Assembly (NCBI RefSeq): GCF_040096225.1
Contig: NZ_JBBMFC010000003.1
Coordinates: 110,150-174,149, forward strand
Length of the DNA: 64,000 nucleotides
Direction: 5' to 3'
Source: Hominiventricola aquisgranensis
Lineage (GTDB): Bacteria > Bacillota > Clostridia > Lachnospirales > Lachnospiraceae
Made by a program: the position numbers and the translations under genes
In this document: positions 40,891 through 49,387 of the stretch, one piece after another
Numbering within the stretch: position 1 is the stretch's first letter
Layout of the letters: each line of letters opens with the position of its first letter
Notes under the pieces: model-generated
Database searches by the model: none
What the model was told of the DNA's origin: nothing
Seen by the model: only the letters and a program-made list of their open reading frames with translations

Positions 40891-41696
40891 AAGCATTTTT
40901 AACCAGACTGACCAGTGGTATTTTGTTGCTGGTAATCATTGGCGTGACCTGTGCATTTGGCAGCTGGCCGCTTTGGATCGCAGTAACACTGGCGGGTTTT
41001 ATTGGCCTTCATGAATTCTATCGAGTGCTGGAGATTCCCAGGGGGGATACTCTCTGGTGGATCGGCATGATTGGTGCGGGACTGTGGTCGTTCATCAGCT
41101 TTGTTGTCTGTGGTGGTGATCCGGCATGGAAAGAAAATCTGTGGCTTACACTGGTTGCGGCATTTATGCTGATCATGCTGGAATATGTGATTTCCTATCC
41201 TAAATACAATACCCAGCAGATCATGGCAGCATTTTTCGGCATCTTCTATGTGCCGGTCATGCTGAGTTTTATCTATCAGACCCGGATGCTGGAAGATGGA
41301 TTTCAACTGGTCTGGCTGATCTTCTTAAGTGCATGGGGCTGCGACACCTGCGCATACTGTACAGGTGTACTGATCGGAAAGCATAAGCTGGCACCGGTAT
41401 TAAGTCCGAAGAAATCCATTGAAGGAGCCATCGGGGGCGTTGTAGGTGCGGCATTGCTTGGAGCGGCGTATGGAGCGTTGCTGGGTAAGTATACGGCAAC
41501 CTTTGCCCTGATCTGCGCAGTGGGCGCAGCGGCTTCCCAGATTGGAGATCTGGCGGCATCAGCGGTGAAGAGACAACATGGCATTAAGGATTATGGTACG
41601 CTGATTCCAGGACATGGAGGGATCCTGGACCGGTTTGACAGCGTGATCGTTACAGCTCCCATGATCTATGTACTTGCATTAAGGATGCTTGGATGA
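40887..41696 (+). CDS. cdsA: Phosphatidate cytidylyltransferase
   Basis: A multi-pass membrane enzyme making CDP-diacylglycerol from phosphatidate and CTP. About seven hydrophobic segments and the family signature SPKKSIEG...HGGILDRFDS near the C-terminus are present. It is translationally coupled to uppS by an ATGA overlap. Length is 269. Confidence 0.95.
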   Translation: MKAFLTRLTSGILLLVIIGVTCAFGSWPLWIAVTLAGFIGLHEFYRVLEIPRGDTLWWIGMIGAGLWSFISFVVCGGDPAWKENLWLTLVAAFMLIMLEYVISYPKYNTQQIMAAFFGIFYVPVMLSFIYQTRMLEDGFQLVWLIFLSAWGCDTCAYCTGVLIGKHKLAPVLSPKKSIEGAIGGVVGAALLGAAYGALLGKYTATFALICAVGAAASQIGDLAASAVKRQHGIKDYGTLIPGHGGILDRFDSVIVTAPMIYVLALRMLG

Positions 41697-41754
41697 TCGG
41701 TCGGGAATAAATAAGGCAGTCAGAAGCGACTGCAGGAGAACAGGAGAACAGCAG

Positions 41755-42897
41755 ATGAAGAAGATAGCAATCTTAGGCTCTACTGGTTCCATTGGCACAC
41801 AGACATTGGAAGTGGCAAGAGAAAATGGTGATCTTCAGATCACAGCACTGGCGGCGGGAAATAATATTGAACTGCTGGAAAAGCAGATCCGCGAGTTCCA
41901 TCCGGGACTGGTAGCTGTATGGAAAGAAGAAAAGGCAAAGGAATTAAAAGACAGAGTAAAAGATCTGGATGTGAAGGTGGTCTGTGGCATGGATGGACTT
42001 CTGGAGGTGGCGACAGAACCGTCTTCAGAGATCCTGGTGACGGCAATCGTAGGTATGATCGGCATTCGTCCGACTATCGCAGCTATGAAAGCTGGAAAGG
42101 ATATTGCGCTTGCCAATAAAGAAACACTGGTAACGGCAGGTCATATTATTATTCCGCTGGCGAAGGAGTGCAACGTACAGATCCTTCCGGTGGACAGTGA
42201 GCACAGTGCGATTTTCCAGTGTCTGAACGGAGAGCACAGAAGTCAGTTGAAGAAGATTCTTCTGACAGCTTCCGGTGGCCCGTTCCGCGGAAAGAAAAAG
42301 GAAGAACTGAAACATGTACAGGTGGAGGATGCCTTGAAGCATCCGAACTGGTCCATGGGAAGAAAGATTACCATTGACTCTGCAACGCTGGTCAACAAAG
42401 GACTGGAGATGATGGAGGCACGTTGGCTCTTCGGCGTGGAACCAAAAGATATTCAGATCGTGGTACAGCCTAAGAGCATCATTCATTCTATGGTGGAGTT
42501 TGTAGATGGTGCAGTGATTGCGCAGCTTGGCACACCGGATATGAAGCTGCCGATCCAGTATGCCCTGTATTATCCGGATCGCAAGTATCTGCCGGGAGAC
42601 CGGCTGGACTTCTGGTCATTGAACCAGATTACTTTTGAAAAACCGGATATGGAGAATTTCCCGGGACTGAAGCTGGCATTTGATGCGGCAGCTGCAGGCG
42701 GCTCCATGCCGACGGTCTATAATGCGGCCAATGAGCGGGCAGTAGCCAAATTCCTGGATCGGAAGATCGGTTTTCTCGATATTCCTGAGATTATCAGTGA
42801 GTGTATGGCTGCCCACAAGGTTGTGGAAGCTCCGACTGTGGAGCAGATCCTTCAGACAGAGGCTGCAACCTATGACATGATTGAGAGCAGGTGGTAG
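41755..42897 (+). CDS. dxr: 1-deoxy-D-xylulose-5-phosphate reductoisomerase
   Basis: First committed step of the MEP isoprenoid pathway, using NADPH. Motifs ILGSTGSIGTQTLE, LANKETLVTAG and PVDSEHSAIFQCL are present; the flexible loop and metal ligands (Asp, two Glu) fit. ATG 41755 has AGGAG 8 nt upstream; the 22-residue upstream extension overlaps the end of cdsA. Length is 380. Confidence 0.97.
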   Translation: MKKIAILGSTGSIGTQTLEVARENGDLQITALAAGNNIELLEKQIREFHPGLVAVWKEEKAKELKDRVKDLDVKVVCGMDGLLEVATEPSSEILVTAIVGMIGIRPTIAAMKAGKDIALANKETLVTAGHIIIPLAKECNVQILPVDSEHSAIFQCLNGEHRSQLKKILLTASGGPFRGKKKEELKHVQVEDALKHPNWSMGRKITIDSATLVNKGLEMMEARWLFGVEPKDIQIVVQPKSIIHSMVEFVDGAVIAQLGTPDMKLPIQYALYYPDRKYLPGDRLDFWSLNQITFEKPDMENFPGLKLAFDAAAAGGSMPTVYNAANERAVAKFLDRKIGFLDIPEIISECMAAHKVVEAPTVEQILQTEAATYDMIESRW

Positions 42898-42898
42898 A

Positions 42899-43930
42899 TT
42901 GAGTTATATTCTGGCACTGATCATATTCAGTGCGATCGTTATATTTCATGAGCTTGGACATTTTCTTCTGGCAAAATGGAATGGTATTGAAGTGATTGAA
43001 TTTTCTCTTGGCATGGGACCAAGACTCTTAAGCCATGTGTGGGGAGATACACGGTATTCGCTGAAGCTTCTGCCGATCGGTGGTTCCTGTCAGATGGTAG
43101 GAGAGGAAGAAGCCAGCGATTCTGAAGGTGCTTTTGGAAATAAATCTGTCTGGGCACGGATCGCTGTGGTGGCGGCAGGCCCTGTATTTAATTTTATTCT
43201 GGCATGGGTGCTGGCGTTGATCATTGTGGGAAGCGTGGGCTACGACAATACAATGGTGGACATTATTCCAGATTCTGCGGCAGCAGAGGCTGGCATGGAA
43301 GATGGTGACCAGATCATCAGCATCAATGGAAGCCGTACTTGGCTCTACCGGGAGGTAAGTCTTTACAGCAGTCTTCATCAGGGACAGACGGCAACAGTAG
43401 TCTTTGAACGGAATGGAGAGAAGCAGACGGTTGTGCTGACTCCGAAGCAAAGCGACACCGGAGCTTATCTCTATGGATTTTCCAGAACTGTGCAGCGGGA
43501 AAAGGGCGGTGCACTGGAAACAGTTGGATACAGCTGTGCAGAGATCCGCTACTGGCTGAAGGCTACCGTTGAAAGCCTGAAGATGCTGATCGGCGGACAG
43601 GTGGGACTGGAGGAAATGTCCGGTCCGGTGGGAATCGTCAGCACGATTGGTGATACCTACAAGGAATCCCGGGTAGATGGCTGGTATTATGTGACTATGA
43701 ATATGATCATGATCGCAATTCTTCTGAGTGTGAACCTGGGAGTAATGAATCTCCTGCCCATACCGGCACTGGATGGGGGGCGGCTGGTATTTCTGATCCT
43801 TGAGGCTATTCGCGGCAAGGCTATTCCACAGGAAAAAGAAAGTATGGTGCATTTTACAGGATTTGTATTGTTGATGGGACTGATGGCTGTGATTCTGTTC
43901 AGCGATTTGCATAAACTTTTTATTAAGTGA
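42899..43930 (+). CDS. rseP: Site-2 protease RseP (M50 family)
   Basis: An intramembrane zinc protease that cleaves anti-sigma factors and signal-peptide remnants. The N-terminal helix holds HELGH, a PDZ domain spans about 110-190, and the late NLLPIPALDGGRL motif supplies the third ligand. A TTG start at 42899 is preferred: AGGTGG lies 4 nt upstream and the protein then opens on the first membrane helix (343 residues). ispG, often next in this cluster, is absent here. Confidence 0.94.
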   Translation: MSYILALIIFSAIVIFHELGHFLLAKWNGIEVIEFSLGMGPRLLSHVWGDTRYSLKLLPIGGSCQMVGEEEASDSEGAFGNKSVWARIAVVAAGPVFNFILAWVLALIIVGSVGYDNTMVDIIPDSAAAEAGMEDGDQIISINGSRTWLYREVSLYSSLHQGQTATVVFERNGEKQTVVLTPKQSDTGAYLYGFSRTVQREKGGALETVGYSCAEIRYWLKATVESLKMLIGGQVGLEEMSGPVGIVSTIGDTYKESRVDGWYYVTMNMIMIAILLSVNLGVMNLLPIPALDGGRLVFLILEAIRGKAIPQEKESMVHFTGFVLLMGLMAVILFSDLHKLFIK

Positions 43931-43949
43931 TGATTATTTTGTACGAAGG

Positions 43950-43958
43950 TGATATAAT
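43950..43958 (+). promoter_or_regulatory. Extended -10 promoter of the Eis-like gene
   Basis: TGATATAAT carries the TGn extension before a consensus TATAAT. No good -35 is seen. Confidence 0.55.
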
Positions 43959-44018
43959 GGGTGCATATGAATCGAATGATATGGCGCTGAAAATTGAATT
44001 GTAAGGGGAAGAAAAAAG

Positions 44019-45251
44019 ATGGAAATACGTTTTGTAGAACCAGCAGAAGTGGAGCAGCTCAGAAGAAATGTGCAGACAGCGTTCCCATCTAAGACACCAC
44101 AGGCATTACTGGACAATATGCCAGAAGAACTTGTCAGACCGGAGGAAGGGAGATATCTTGGCTGTTTTGATGATGACGGCACCATGATAGGCTCTCTTCT
44201 TATGATGGATTTTGAGATGAATGTCCGTGGGAAGATGATGAAAATGGGGGCACCAGCCTATGTATCCACAAACTTTCTGCATAAGAAGGAACATATTGCA
44301 AGAAATCTTCTCAGGGTTCAGATGGGGGTATTTGCACAGACAGGCACGGCAGTTGGAGCACTGCATCCATTTAATCCGGCTTTTTATCGCAAAATGGGAT
44401 ATGGATATTGTACGGAACAGGTAATGTATTCACCGCGTCCACAATATATCCGTTCCTATGGAGATAAATCCGGCCTGTCCTATGCAGGACCAGAGGATGA
44501 GGAAGAAATACTGGAGTTCTACCGGCAATATGCCAGAAAAACACATGGAGCGACGATCCATCCTTTTATGGATAAGCATCGGATCTTTGATGAACCATAT
44601 GTGGTAGTCTGCAGAAGAAATGGAAAGATTACAGGATATCTGACCTTTGATTTTGTGCAAGTGGATCATTATACAGATATGTATCATGACCTGGCGGTGC
44701 GTGAACTGATCTGTGAGGATATGGAGACCATGAAGCAGTTCCTGACGTTTTTTGCTTCACAGACCGATCAGATCGAGAGAGTGCGTATCTATACGTATGA
44801 AGAATATTTCCATATATTGTTTACGAATCCGGACAGTGGCGAGAACCGGGCCTATGATGGAGCAATTCAGGAGACGGGAAGGAAGATCATGGGATTTATG
44901 TTCCGTATTCTGGATCTGGAGGAATATTTCCGACAGCAAAGTCATTGTGACAAACCTGTGAGTAGAGCATTTACGTTGGAGCTCCAGATAGAGGATGATT
45001 TTATGGAATCCAACAATAAGACGATCCGGCTTCGGGTAGATGGGGATCGGGTATGTCAGACGGATGCTCAGAAAGCAGATGTGATTCTGAAGGCAAAGAT
45101 TGCAGATCTGTCTTCGCTGGTTGTTGGTGCGATCCCACTGGAAACATTTCTGTGGTCTGAGCAGATGGAATGCAGTGATCATGCTTATGTGCAGGATATA
45201 CAAAATGCCATCGGCTGGAGCCGGAAACCAAAGAATTATACATATTTTTAA
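44019..45251 (+). CDS. Eis-like GNAT N-acetyltransferase
   Basis: The 410 residues match the Eis layout: an N-terminal GNAT domain (about 1-150, LLRVQMGVFAQTGTAVGAL as the acetyl-CoA-binding region), a second GNAT-like fold, and a C-terminal SCP2-like domain (about 295-405). Eis proteins acetylate aminoglycosides, peptides or other amines; the substrate here is unknown. It has its own promoter and terminator and is unrelated to the operons on either side. Confidence 0.85.
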   Translation: MEIRFVEPAEVEQLRRNVQTAFPSKTPQALLDNMPEELVRPEEGRYLGCFDDDGTMIGSLLMMDFEMNVRGKMMKMGAPAYVSTNFLHKKEHIARNLLRVQMGVFAQTGTAVGALHPFNPAFYRKMGYGYCTEQVMYSPRPQYIRSYGDKSGLSYAGPEDEEEILEFYRQYARKTHGATIHPFMDKHRIFDEPYVVVCRRNGKITGYLTFDFVQVDHYTDMYHDLAVRELICEDMETMKQFLTFFASQTDQIERVRIYTYEEYFHILFTNPDSGENRAYDGAIQETGRKIMGFMFRILDLEEYFRQQSHCDKPVSRAFTLELQIEDDFMESNNKTIRLRVDGDRVCQTDAQKADVILKAKIADLSSLVVGAIPLETFLWSEQMECSDHAYVQDIQNAIGWSRKPKNYTYF

Positions 45252-45290
45252 GCAAAAAGAAGGAAGAGGAGACTCTTCCTTCTTTCTGCT
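45251..45290 (+). terminator. Terminator of the Eis-like gene
   Basis: Perfect stem GAAGGAAGAG / CTCTTCCTTC with a GAGA loop and a short T-run. Outer A/T pairs extend the stem. Confidence 0.85.
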
Positions 45291-45358
45291 TAAAAATGGA
45301 CATAAAAAAGAAAAATTGTAACAATTGCATAGTTGTAAAAAAAATTTTTATGAATGAA

Positions 45359-45386
45359 TAGACAAACTGCAAAAATGATGTATACT
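45359..45386 (+). promoter_or_regulatory. Promoter of the ethanolamine microcompartment operon
   Basis: TAGACA and TATACT are separated by 16 bp in a 294-bp gene-free stretch. The predicted leader is about 150 nt. It has a weak stem (GATGATT with AATCATC) but no terminator, no recognisable EutV-type paired hairpins and no cobalamin riboswitch. Confidence 0.55.
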
Positions 45387-45387
45387 A

Positions 45388-45401
45388 AGAAAGCGTTGAA
45401 A
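45388..45401 (+). promoter_or_regulatory. Possible CcpA cre site at the eut promoter
   Basis: AGAAAGCGTTGAAA agrees with the cre consensus TGAAANCGNTNWCA except at the first T and the final C. It overlaps the predicted start, a repressing position. The match is incomplete. Confidence 0.3.
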
Positions 45402-45545
45402 AGATGATTTGTACAACTGCTCGGCTCGGAGACAGGTGAAAAGACAGAATCATCAAATGAACGAAAGGATATGTGCAGCGCCATATGCATATATCAGTTA
45501 CCTGACTTGTTGATTGAAAAAGTGAATAGGGAAGGAATGACATCG

Positions 45546-45836
45546 ATGAAGATTCATATTATGAAAACGGTGTCAGAAGGAACTAGGCAGATTATTATTC
45601 GACGAGCACGGATGGAAGGACTTGATGTGCTGTTTCAGGAGCATTCTGCATTGGCGGTGCTCAATGGGAACGTATGTGATCTGATCTATGCAAGTGATCT
45701 TGCTCAGAAAGCATCGGATGTGGAAGTGTTTGAGATCAGCGGCAATTGTCCGCAGCATCTGACCTGCCTTGCAATTCTGGGATCTGCATCCGCGGTGGAT
45801 GAAGCAGTTAAGCGGATCAATTCAGAATCATGGTAA
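45546..45836 (+). CDS. Divergent permuted BMC-domain shell protein
   Basis: A 96-residue protein. Its second half (YASDLAQKASDVEVFEI...LAILGSASAVDEAVKRI) aligns with the circularly permuted hexameric shell proteins EutS/PduU, but the N-terminal beta-barrel part (IMKTVSEGTRQIIIRRA) differs from EutS and lacks the PGKQVTLAH signature. It would form a hexameric facet tile with an altered pore. The ATG at 45546 is preferred to 45537 because AGGGAAGG then has normal spacing. It is first in the operon, 105 bp before eutG. Confidence 0.75.
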   Translation: MKIHIMKTVSEGTRQIIIRRARMEGLDVLFQEHSALAVLNGNVCDLIYASDLAQKASDVEVFEISGNCPQHLTCLAILGSASAVDEAVKRINSESW

Positions 45837-45940
45837 ACTGTCAAAAGGTTTCTTTTATTGATATCGGAAGGCGCGCCGTATAAGTAGAATTATATGGTGC
45901 TGTTTTTATTTTCTGAAGAATGTAAGGAGGTTACTAGAAA

Positions 45941-47104
45941 ATGGACAGCTACTTAGTGAAGCCAAGGATCTATATGGATCGTGAAGGGCTGACAGAGATT
46001 TTACAGGGCCGTAAAAAAGCATTTATCGTTACAGACCGGTTCATGCATGAAAGTGGAAAGGTCTCCTATATTACAGATATCTGTGCAAGAATGGGTGTGG
46101 AAGTTACCATCTTTTCAGAGATCAAGCCGGATCCGGATATTGCAACTGTAACAAAAGGAATCTCTATGATGGTAGACATAAAACCGGATGTGCTGTTTGC
46201 TTTGGGAGGAGGATCTTCCATTGATGCGGCAAAAGCCATGAATTATCTGGCATCAAGAGAAGGTATGCTGGAAAAGGCATACTTTGTTGCAATCCCGACG
46301 ACCAGTGGTACCGGAAGTGAAGTGACGACCTTTGCGGTCATCAGCGATCCGGATAAGAAAGCAAAATATCCGCTGATCTCTGAGAATATGCTCCCGGATG
46401 CGGCGGTTCTGGATGCAGAGCTTACCAAGACAGTGCCGGCATCGATCACTGCTGATACAGGTATTGATGTACTGACACATGCGTATGAAGCATATGTTTC
46501 ATCAAAGGCCAATGATTTTACCGATGCAGCTGCTGAGAAGTCTATGAAGCTTGTATTTGAATATCTTCCGGAAGCGTACAAAGCAGCAGGAAAGAATATA
46601 GAAGAGCTGACGAAAGAAGATCTGTATGCAAGACAGAAGATGCATCATGCGTCCTGTCTGGCAGGAATGGCATTTTCCAATGCAGGACTTGGTATCAATC
46701 ACAGTATGGCACATACCCTGGGCGGACATTTCCATATTCCACACGGAAGAGCCAATGCAGTGCTTCTCCCCTATGTGATGGCATACAATTGTGGATGCCG
46801 TACTTCTCTCACACCTGTTGCAGAACGTTATGCAAAGATGTCTACGGTTCTATCACTTGATAGCGGAAGCAGCAGACAGAGTGCATTTGGTGCGATCCGT
46901 GCAACGAAACAGCTCATCAGAAAGCTGAATATTCCATCCTGTATTAAGAATCTTGGAATTCCGGAAAATGAGTTTGTGGCTGCTCTGGATGAGATGGTGG
47001 ATGCAGCAATGGCAGATTCCTGCACGGCAACCAATCCGAGAGTTCCGACAAAGGAAGAACTGAAGGAGCTTTTCATGGAAGCTTATAGAGGAAGAGAGAT
47101 CTGA
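45941..47104 (+). CDS. eutG: Iron-containing alcohol dehydrogenase EutG
   Basis: Reduces acetaldehyde to ethanol with NADH inside the microcompartment, recycling NAD+ for EutE. The type III ADH motifs GGGSSIDAAKAM, PTTSGTGSEVT and the metal-binding HHASCLAGMAF...HSMAHTLGG...PHGRANA are complete. Length is 387. AAGGAGG lies before the ATG. Its last base overlaps the eutS start. Confidence 0.93.
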   Translation: MDSYLVKPRIYMDREGLTEILQGRKKAFIVTDRFMHESGKVSYITDICARMGVEVTIFSEIKPDPDIATVTKGISMMVDIKPDVLFALGGGSSIDAAKAMNYLASREGMLEKAYFVAIPTTSGTGSEVTTFAVISDPDKKAKYPLISENMLPDAAVLDAELTKTVPASITADTGIDVLTHAYEAYVSSKANDFTDAAAEKSMKLVFEYLPEAYKAAGKNIEELTKEDLYARQKMHHASCLAGMAFSNAGLGINHSMAHTLGGHFHIPHGRANAVLLPYVMAYNCGCRTSLTPVAERYAKMSTVLSLDSGSSRQSAFGAIRATKQLIRKLNIPSCIKNLGIPENEFVAALDEMVDAAMADSCTATNPRVPTKEELKELFMEAYRGREI

Positions 47105-47460
47105 TGATAGAAAAATTTGATTCATCAAAGGAAAGAATTATTCAGGAATTTGTTCCAGGCAAGCAGATTACACTGGCACATATTATTCCCAATCCGGTGA
47201 GTGATCTTTATTCAAAAATGGGAATGATAGATGGAGATGGTGCGATCGGAATCTTTACGATCACGCCAAGCGAAGGTGCGATCATTGCTGCAGATGTGGC
47301 AAGTAAAGCCGGTGGAATCAAGATTGGATTTGTGGATCGTTTTAATGGAACACTGATCATTACCGGTGAAGTGGCTTCCGTGGAAGCGGCGATGAATGGA
47401 GTAATCGCAAAATTGTGTGATTACATGGGATTTGCAAAGCCGGAGATCACACAGTCCTGA
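47104..47460 (+). CDS. eutS: Microcompartment shell protein EutS
   Basis: A circularly permuted BMC-H tile that forms hexamers in the shell; EutS hexamers are bent in E. coli. The signatures PGKQITLAHIIPNP, ITPSEGAIIAADVA and FVDRFNGTLIITGE are all present in 118 residues. It is coupled to eutG by a one-base overlap and followed by eutP, the usual eutS-eutP order. Confidence 0.95.
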   Translation: MIEKFDSSKERIIQEFVPGKQITLAHIIPNPVSDLYSKMGMIDGDGAIGIFTITPSEGAIIAADVASKAGGIKIGFVDRFNGTLIITGEVASVEAAMNGVIAKLCDYMGFAKPEITQS

Positions 47461-47497
47461 TGATCAACCGTTATAAAGTCAGAAAGAGGACAGCAAT

Positions 47498-47944
47498 ATG
47501 AAAACCAAGATCATCCTGATTGGAAGATCCATGGCAGGCAAGACAACACTTTGCCAGTATTTGACTAATGAAGAACTGAGATATAAGAAGACCCAGACGA
47601 TCCAGGTGATAAATAAAACGATGGTCGATACACCAGGTGAATATTTTGAACATCGGTTCTGGGGTGCTTTGTCAGTCACAGCAGCTGAGGTAGACTGTAT
47701 TGTTCTTGTACAGCAGTCAACAGAAAGCGGCACCATGTTTCCGCCAGGATATGCAACCACATTTGGAAAGCCCTGTGTGGGTGTAGTGACAAAATGTGAT
47801 CTTGGAAGCAAAGAGCAGATCGAAAATGCAAAAAAATATCTGGAGCTTGCAGGAGCAAAGAAGACATTTGTTACCAGCAGCTATACAGGAGAAGGGTTTG
47901 ACGCGTTTCTAAAGTATATGGAGGAGATGGATAGCCATGCATGA
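47498..47944 (+). CDS. eutP: EutP/PduV-family GTPase
   Basis: A small Ras-like P-loop protein linked to microcompartments; in Salmonella EutP has been described as an acetate kinase. Walker A GRSMAGKTT is at residues 9-17, with the switch region VDTPGEY and base-recognition TKCD. Length is 148. It overlaps eutA by eight bases. A second EutP-like gene closes the operon. Confidence 0.92.
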   Translation: MKTKIILIGRSMAGKTTLCQYLTNEELRYKKTQTIQVINKTMVDTPGEYFEHRFWGALSVTAAEVDCIVLVQQSTESGTMFPPGYATTFGKPCVGVVTKCDLGSKEQIENAKKYLELAGAKKTFVTSSYTGEGFDAFLKYMEEMDSHA

Positions 47945-49370
47945 GATCATAAAAAGTGTAGGAATTGATATCGGCACATCAACTACACAGCTGATTTTCA
48001 GCGAACTGACAATTGAAAATGAAGCAAGCAATTATGTGGTGCCGAGGATCAACATTGTTGATAAGAAAGTAACATACAGAAGCAAGATCTATTTTACCCC
48101 TCTGCTGGATCAGAAGACCATTGATGCGGAGAAGGTAAAAGAAATTATTGAAAAAGAATATCAGGATGCAGGAATGAAACCGGAGGATCTCTCCACAGGA
48201 GCTGTGATCATTACCGGTGAGACTGCAAGAAAACAGAATGCCAATGTTGTACTGAATACATTAAGTAATCTGGCAGGAGATTTTGTCGTTGCAACTGCAG
48301 GACCGGATCTGGAATCCGTCCTCTCTGCAAGAGGCGCTGGCGCAGACAAGCTGTCAAAGGAACACAGACAGACTGTGGCAAATCTGGACATTGGCGGAGG
48401 CACCAGTAACATTGCCGTATTTCAGAACGGAATCTTAAGGGGAACCAGCTGCCTGGATGTGGGCGGCAGATTGATCAAGATCGATGAGAACGGAAAAATT
48501 TACTATATTTTTCCGGGAACAAAGGAGCTTGCAAAAGCTCATGGAATCGAGATCAATGTTGGGGATACGGCAAAAGAAGAGACCCTCATGAAGGTATGTG
48601 AACTGATGGCAGATCAGCTGGCACAGGCGATCAATAAAGAGCCTGCAGATGATATGCACAGCAAGATGTATACCAATCATGGCAAAAAACTGAAAGAAGA
48701 ACCTGCAATTGATGCGGTTACTTATTCAGGCGGCGTTGCCAGTGTCTACTATGAAGGAGAGCCAGCAGATGTATTTGCCTATCATGATGTAGGGGTATTG
48801 CTTGCAAGAGCGATCAAAAATCATCCGGTTCTCAAAACCGTACCGACCTATCAGGCAGCGGAGACGATCCGTGCCACAGTTGTAGGTGCAGGTACCCATA
48901 CAACAAATGTTAGTGGCAGCACCATCCAGTATACGGATGGAAAACTGCCCATAAAAAACATTCCGGTTCTGCGATTGTCTGAAGAAGATGAACAGGACCC
49001 GGCATTGTTCCAGTCGACTCTTCATAAAAAACTTCAGCTATTCATGAGTGAGGGTCATATGGAACAGGTAGCAATCGTAATTTCCGGTAAATATCATTCC
49101 AGCTTTTTAAAAGTTCAGGAACTGGCAGAAATGATCATCCATGGGGCAGAAGCGGTTATCTCGGGACCGTATCCATTGATTGTGGTCATTGAAAATGATA
49201 TTGCCAAGGTATTGGGAAATGCGATCAATGTGCTCCTGGAGCGCAAAAAAGATCTCATCTGTATTGATGGAATCTATGCGAACGACGGAGATTATATTGA
49301 TATCGGAGAACCAGTTGCCATGGGACGGGTAGTCCCGGTTGTTACCAAAACTTTAATTTTCAATTCTTGA
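47937..49370 (+). CDS. eutA: Ethanolamine ammonia-lyase reactivating factor EutA
   Basis: An actin/Hsp70-like ATPase that replaces damaged cobalamin in the lyase. The phosphate-binding motif IGIDIGTSTTQLIFS is at the N-terminus and LDIGGGTSNIAVF follows at about 150. Length is 477. It directly precedes its client genes eutB and eutC. Confidence 0.96.
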   Translation: MHEIIKSVGIDIGTSTTQLIFSELTIENEASNYVVPRINIVDKKVTYRSKIYFTPLLDQKTIDAEKVKEIIEKEYQDAGMKPEDLSTGAVIITGETARKQNANVVLNTLSNLAGDFVVATAGPDLESVLSARGAGADKLSKEHRQTVANLDIGGGTSNIAVFQNGILRGTSCLDVGGRLIKIDENGKIYYIFPGTKELAKAHGIEINVGDTAKEETLMKVCELMADQLAQAINKEPADDMHSKMYTNHGKKLKEEPAIDAVTYSGGVASVYYEGEPADVFAYHDVGVLLARAIKNHPVLKTVPTYQAAETIRATVVGAGTHTTNVSGSTIQYTDGKLPIKNIPVLRLSEEDEQDPALFQSTLHKKLQLFMSEGHMEQVAIVISGKYHSSFLKVQELAEMIIHGAEAVISGPYPLIVVIENDIAKVLGNAINVLLERKKDLICIDGIYANDGDYIDIGEPVAMGRVVPVVTKTLIFNS

Positions 49371-49387
49371 GAAGGAGGACAAGAAAA

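Noticed and set aside
45393..45545. EutV-type ANTAR hairpins or cobalamin riboswitch in the eut leader
   Set aside because: No paired hairpins with the A/G hexaloop pattern, no overlapping terminator and no B12-box were found by eye; a covariance search would settle it.
45870..45877. GGCGCGCC palindrome before eutG as an operator
   Set aside because: An isolated 8-bp palindrome without a matching promoter arrangement; likely chance.
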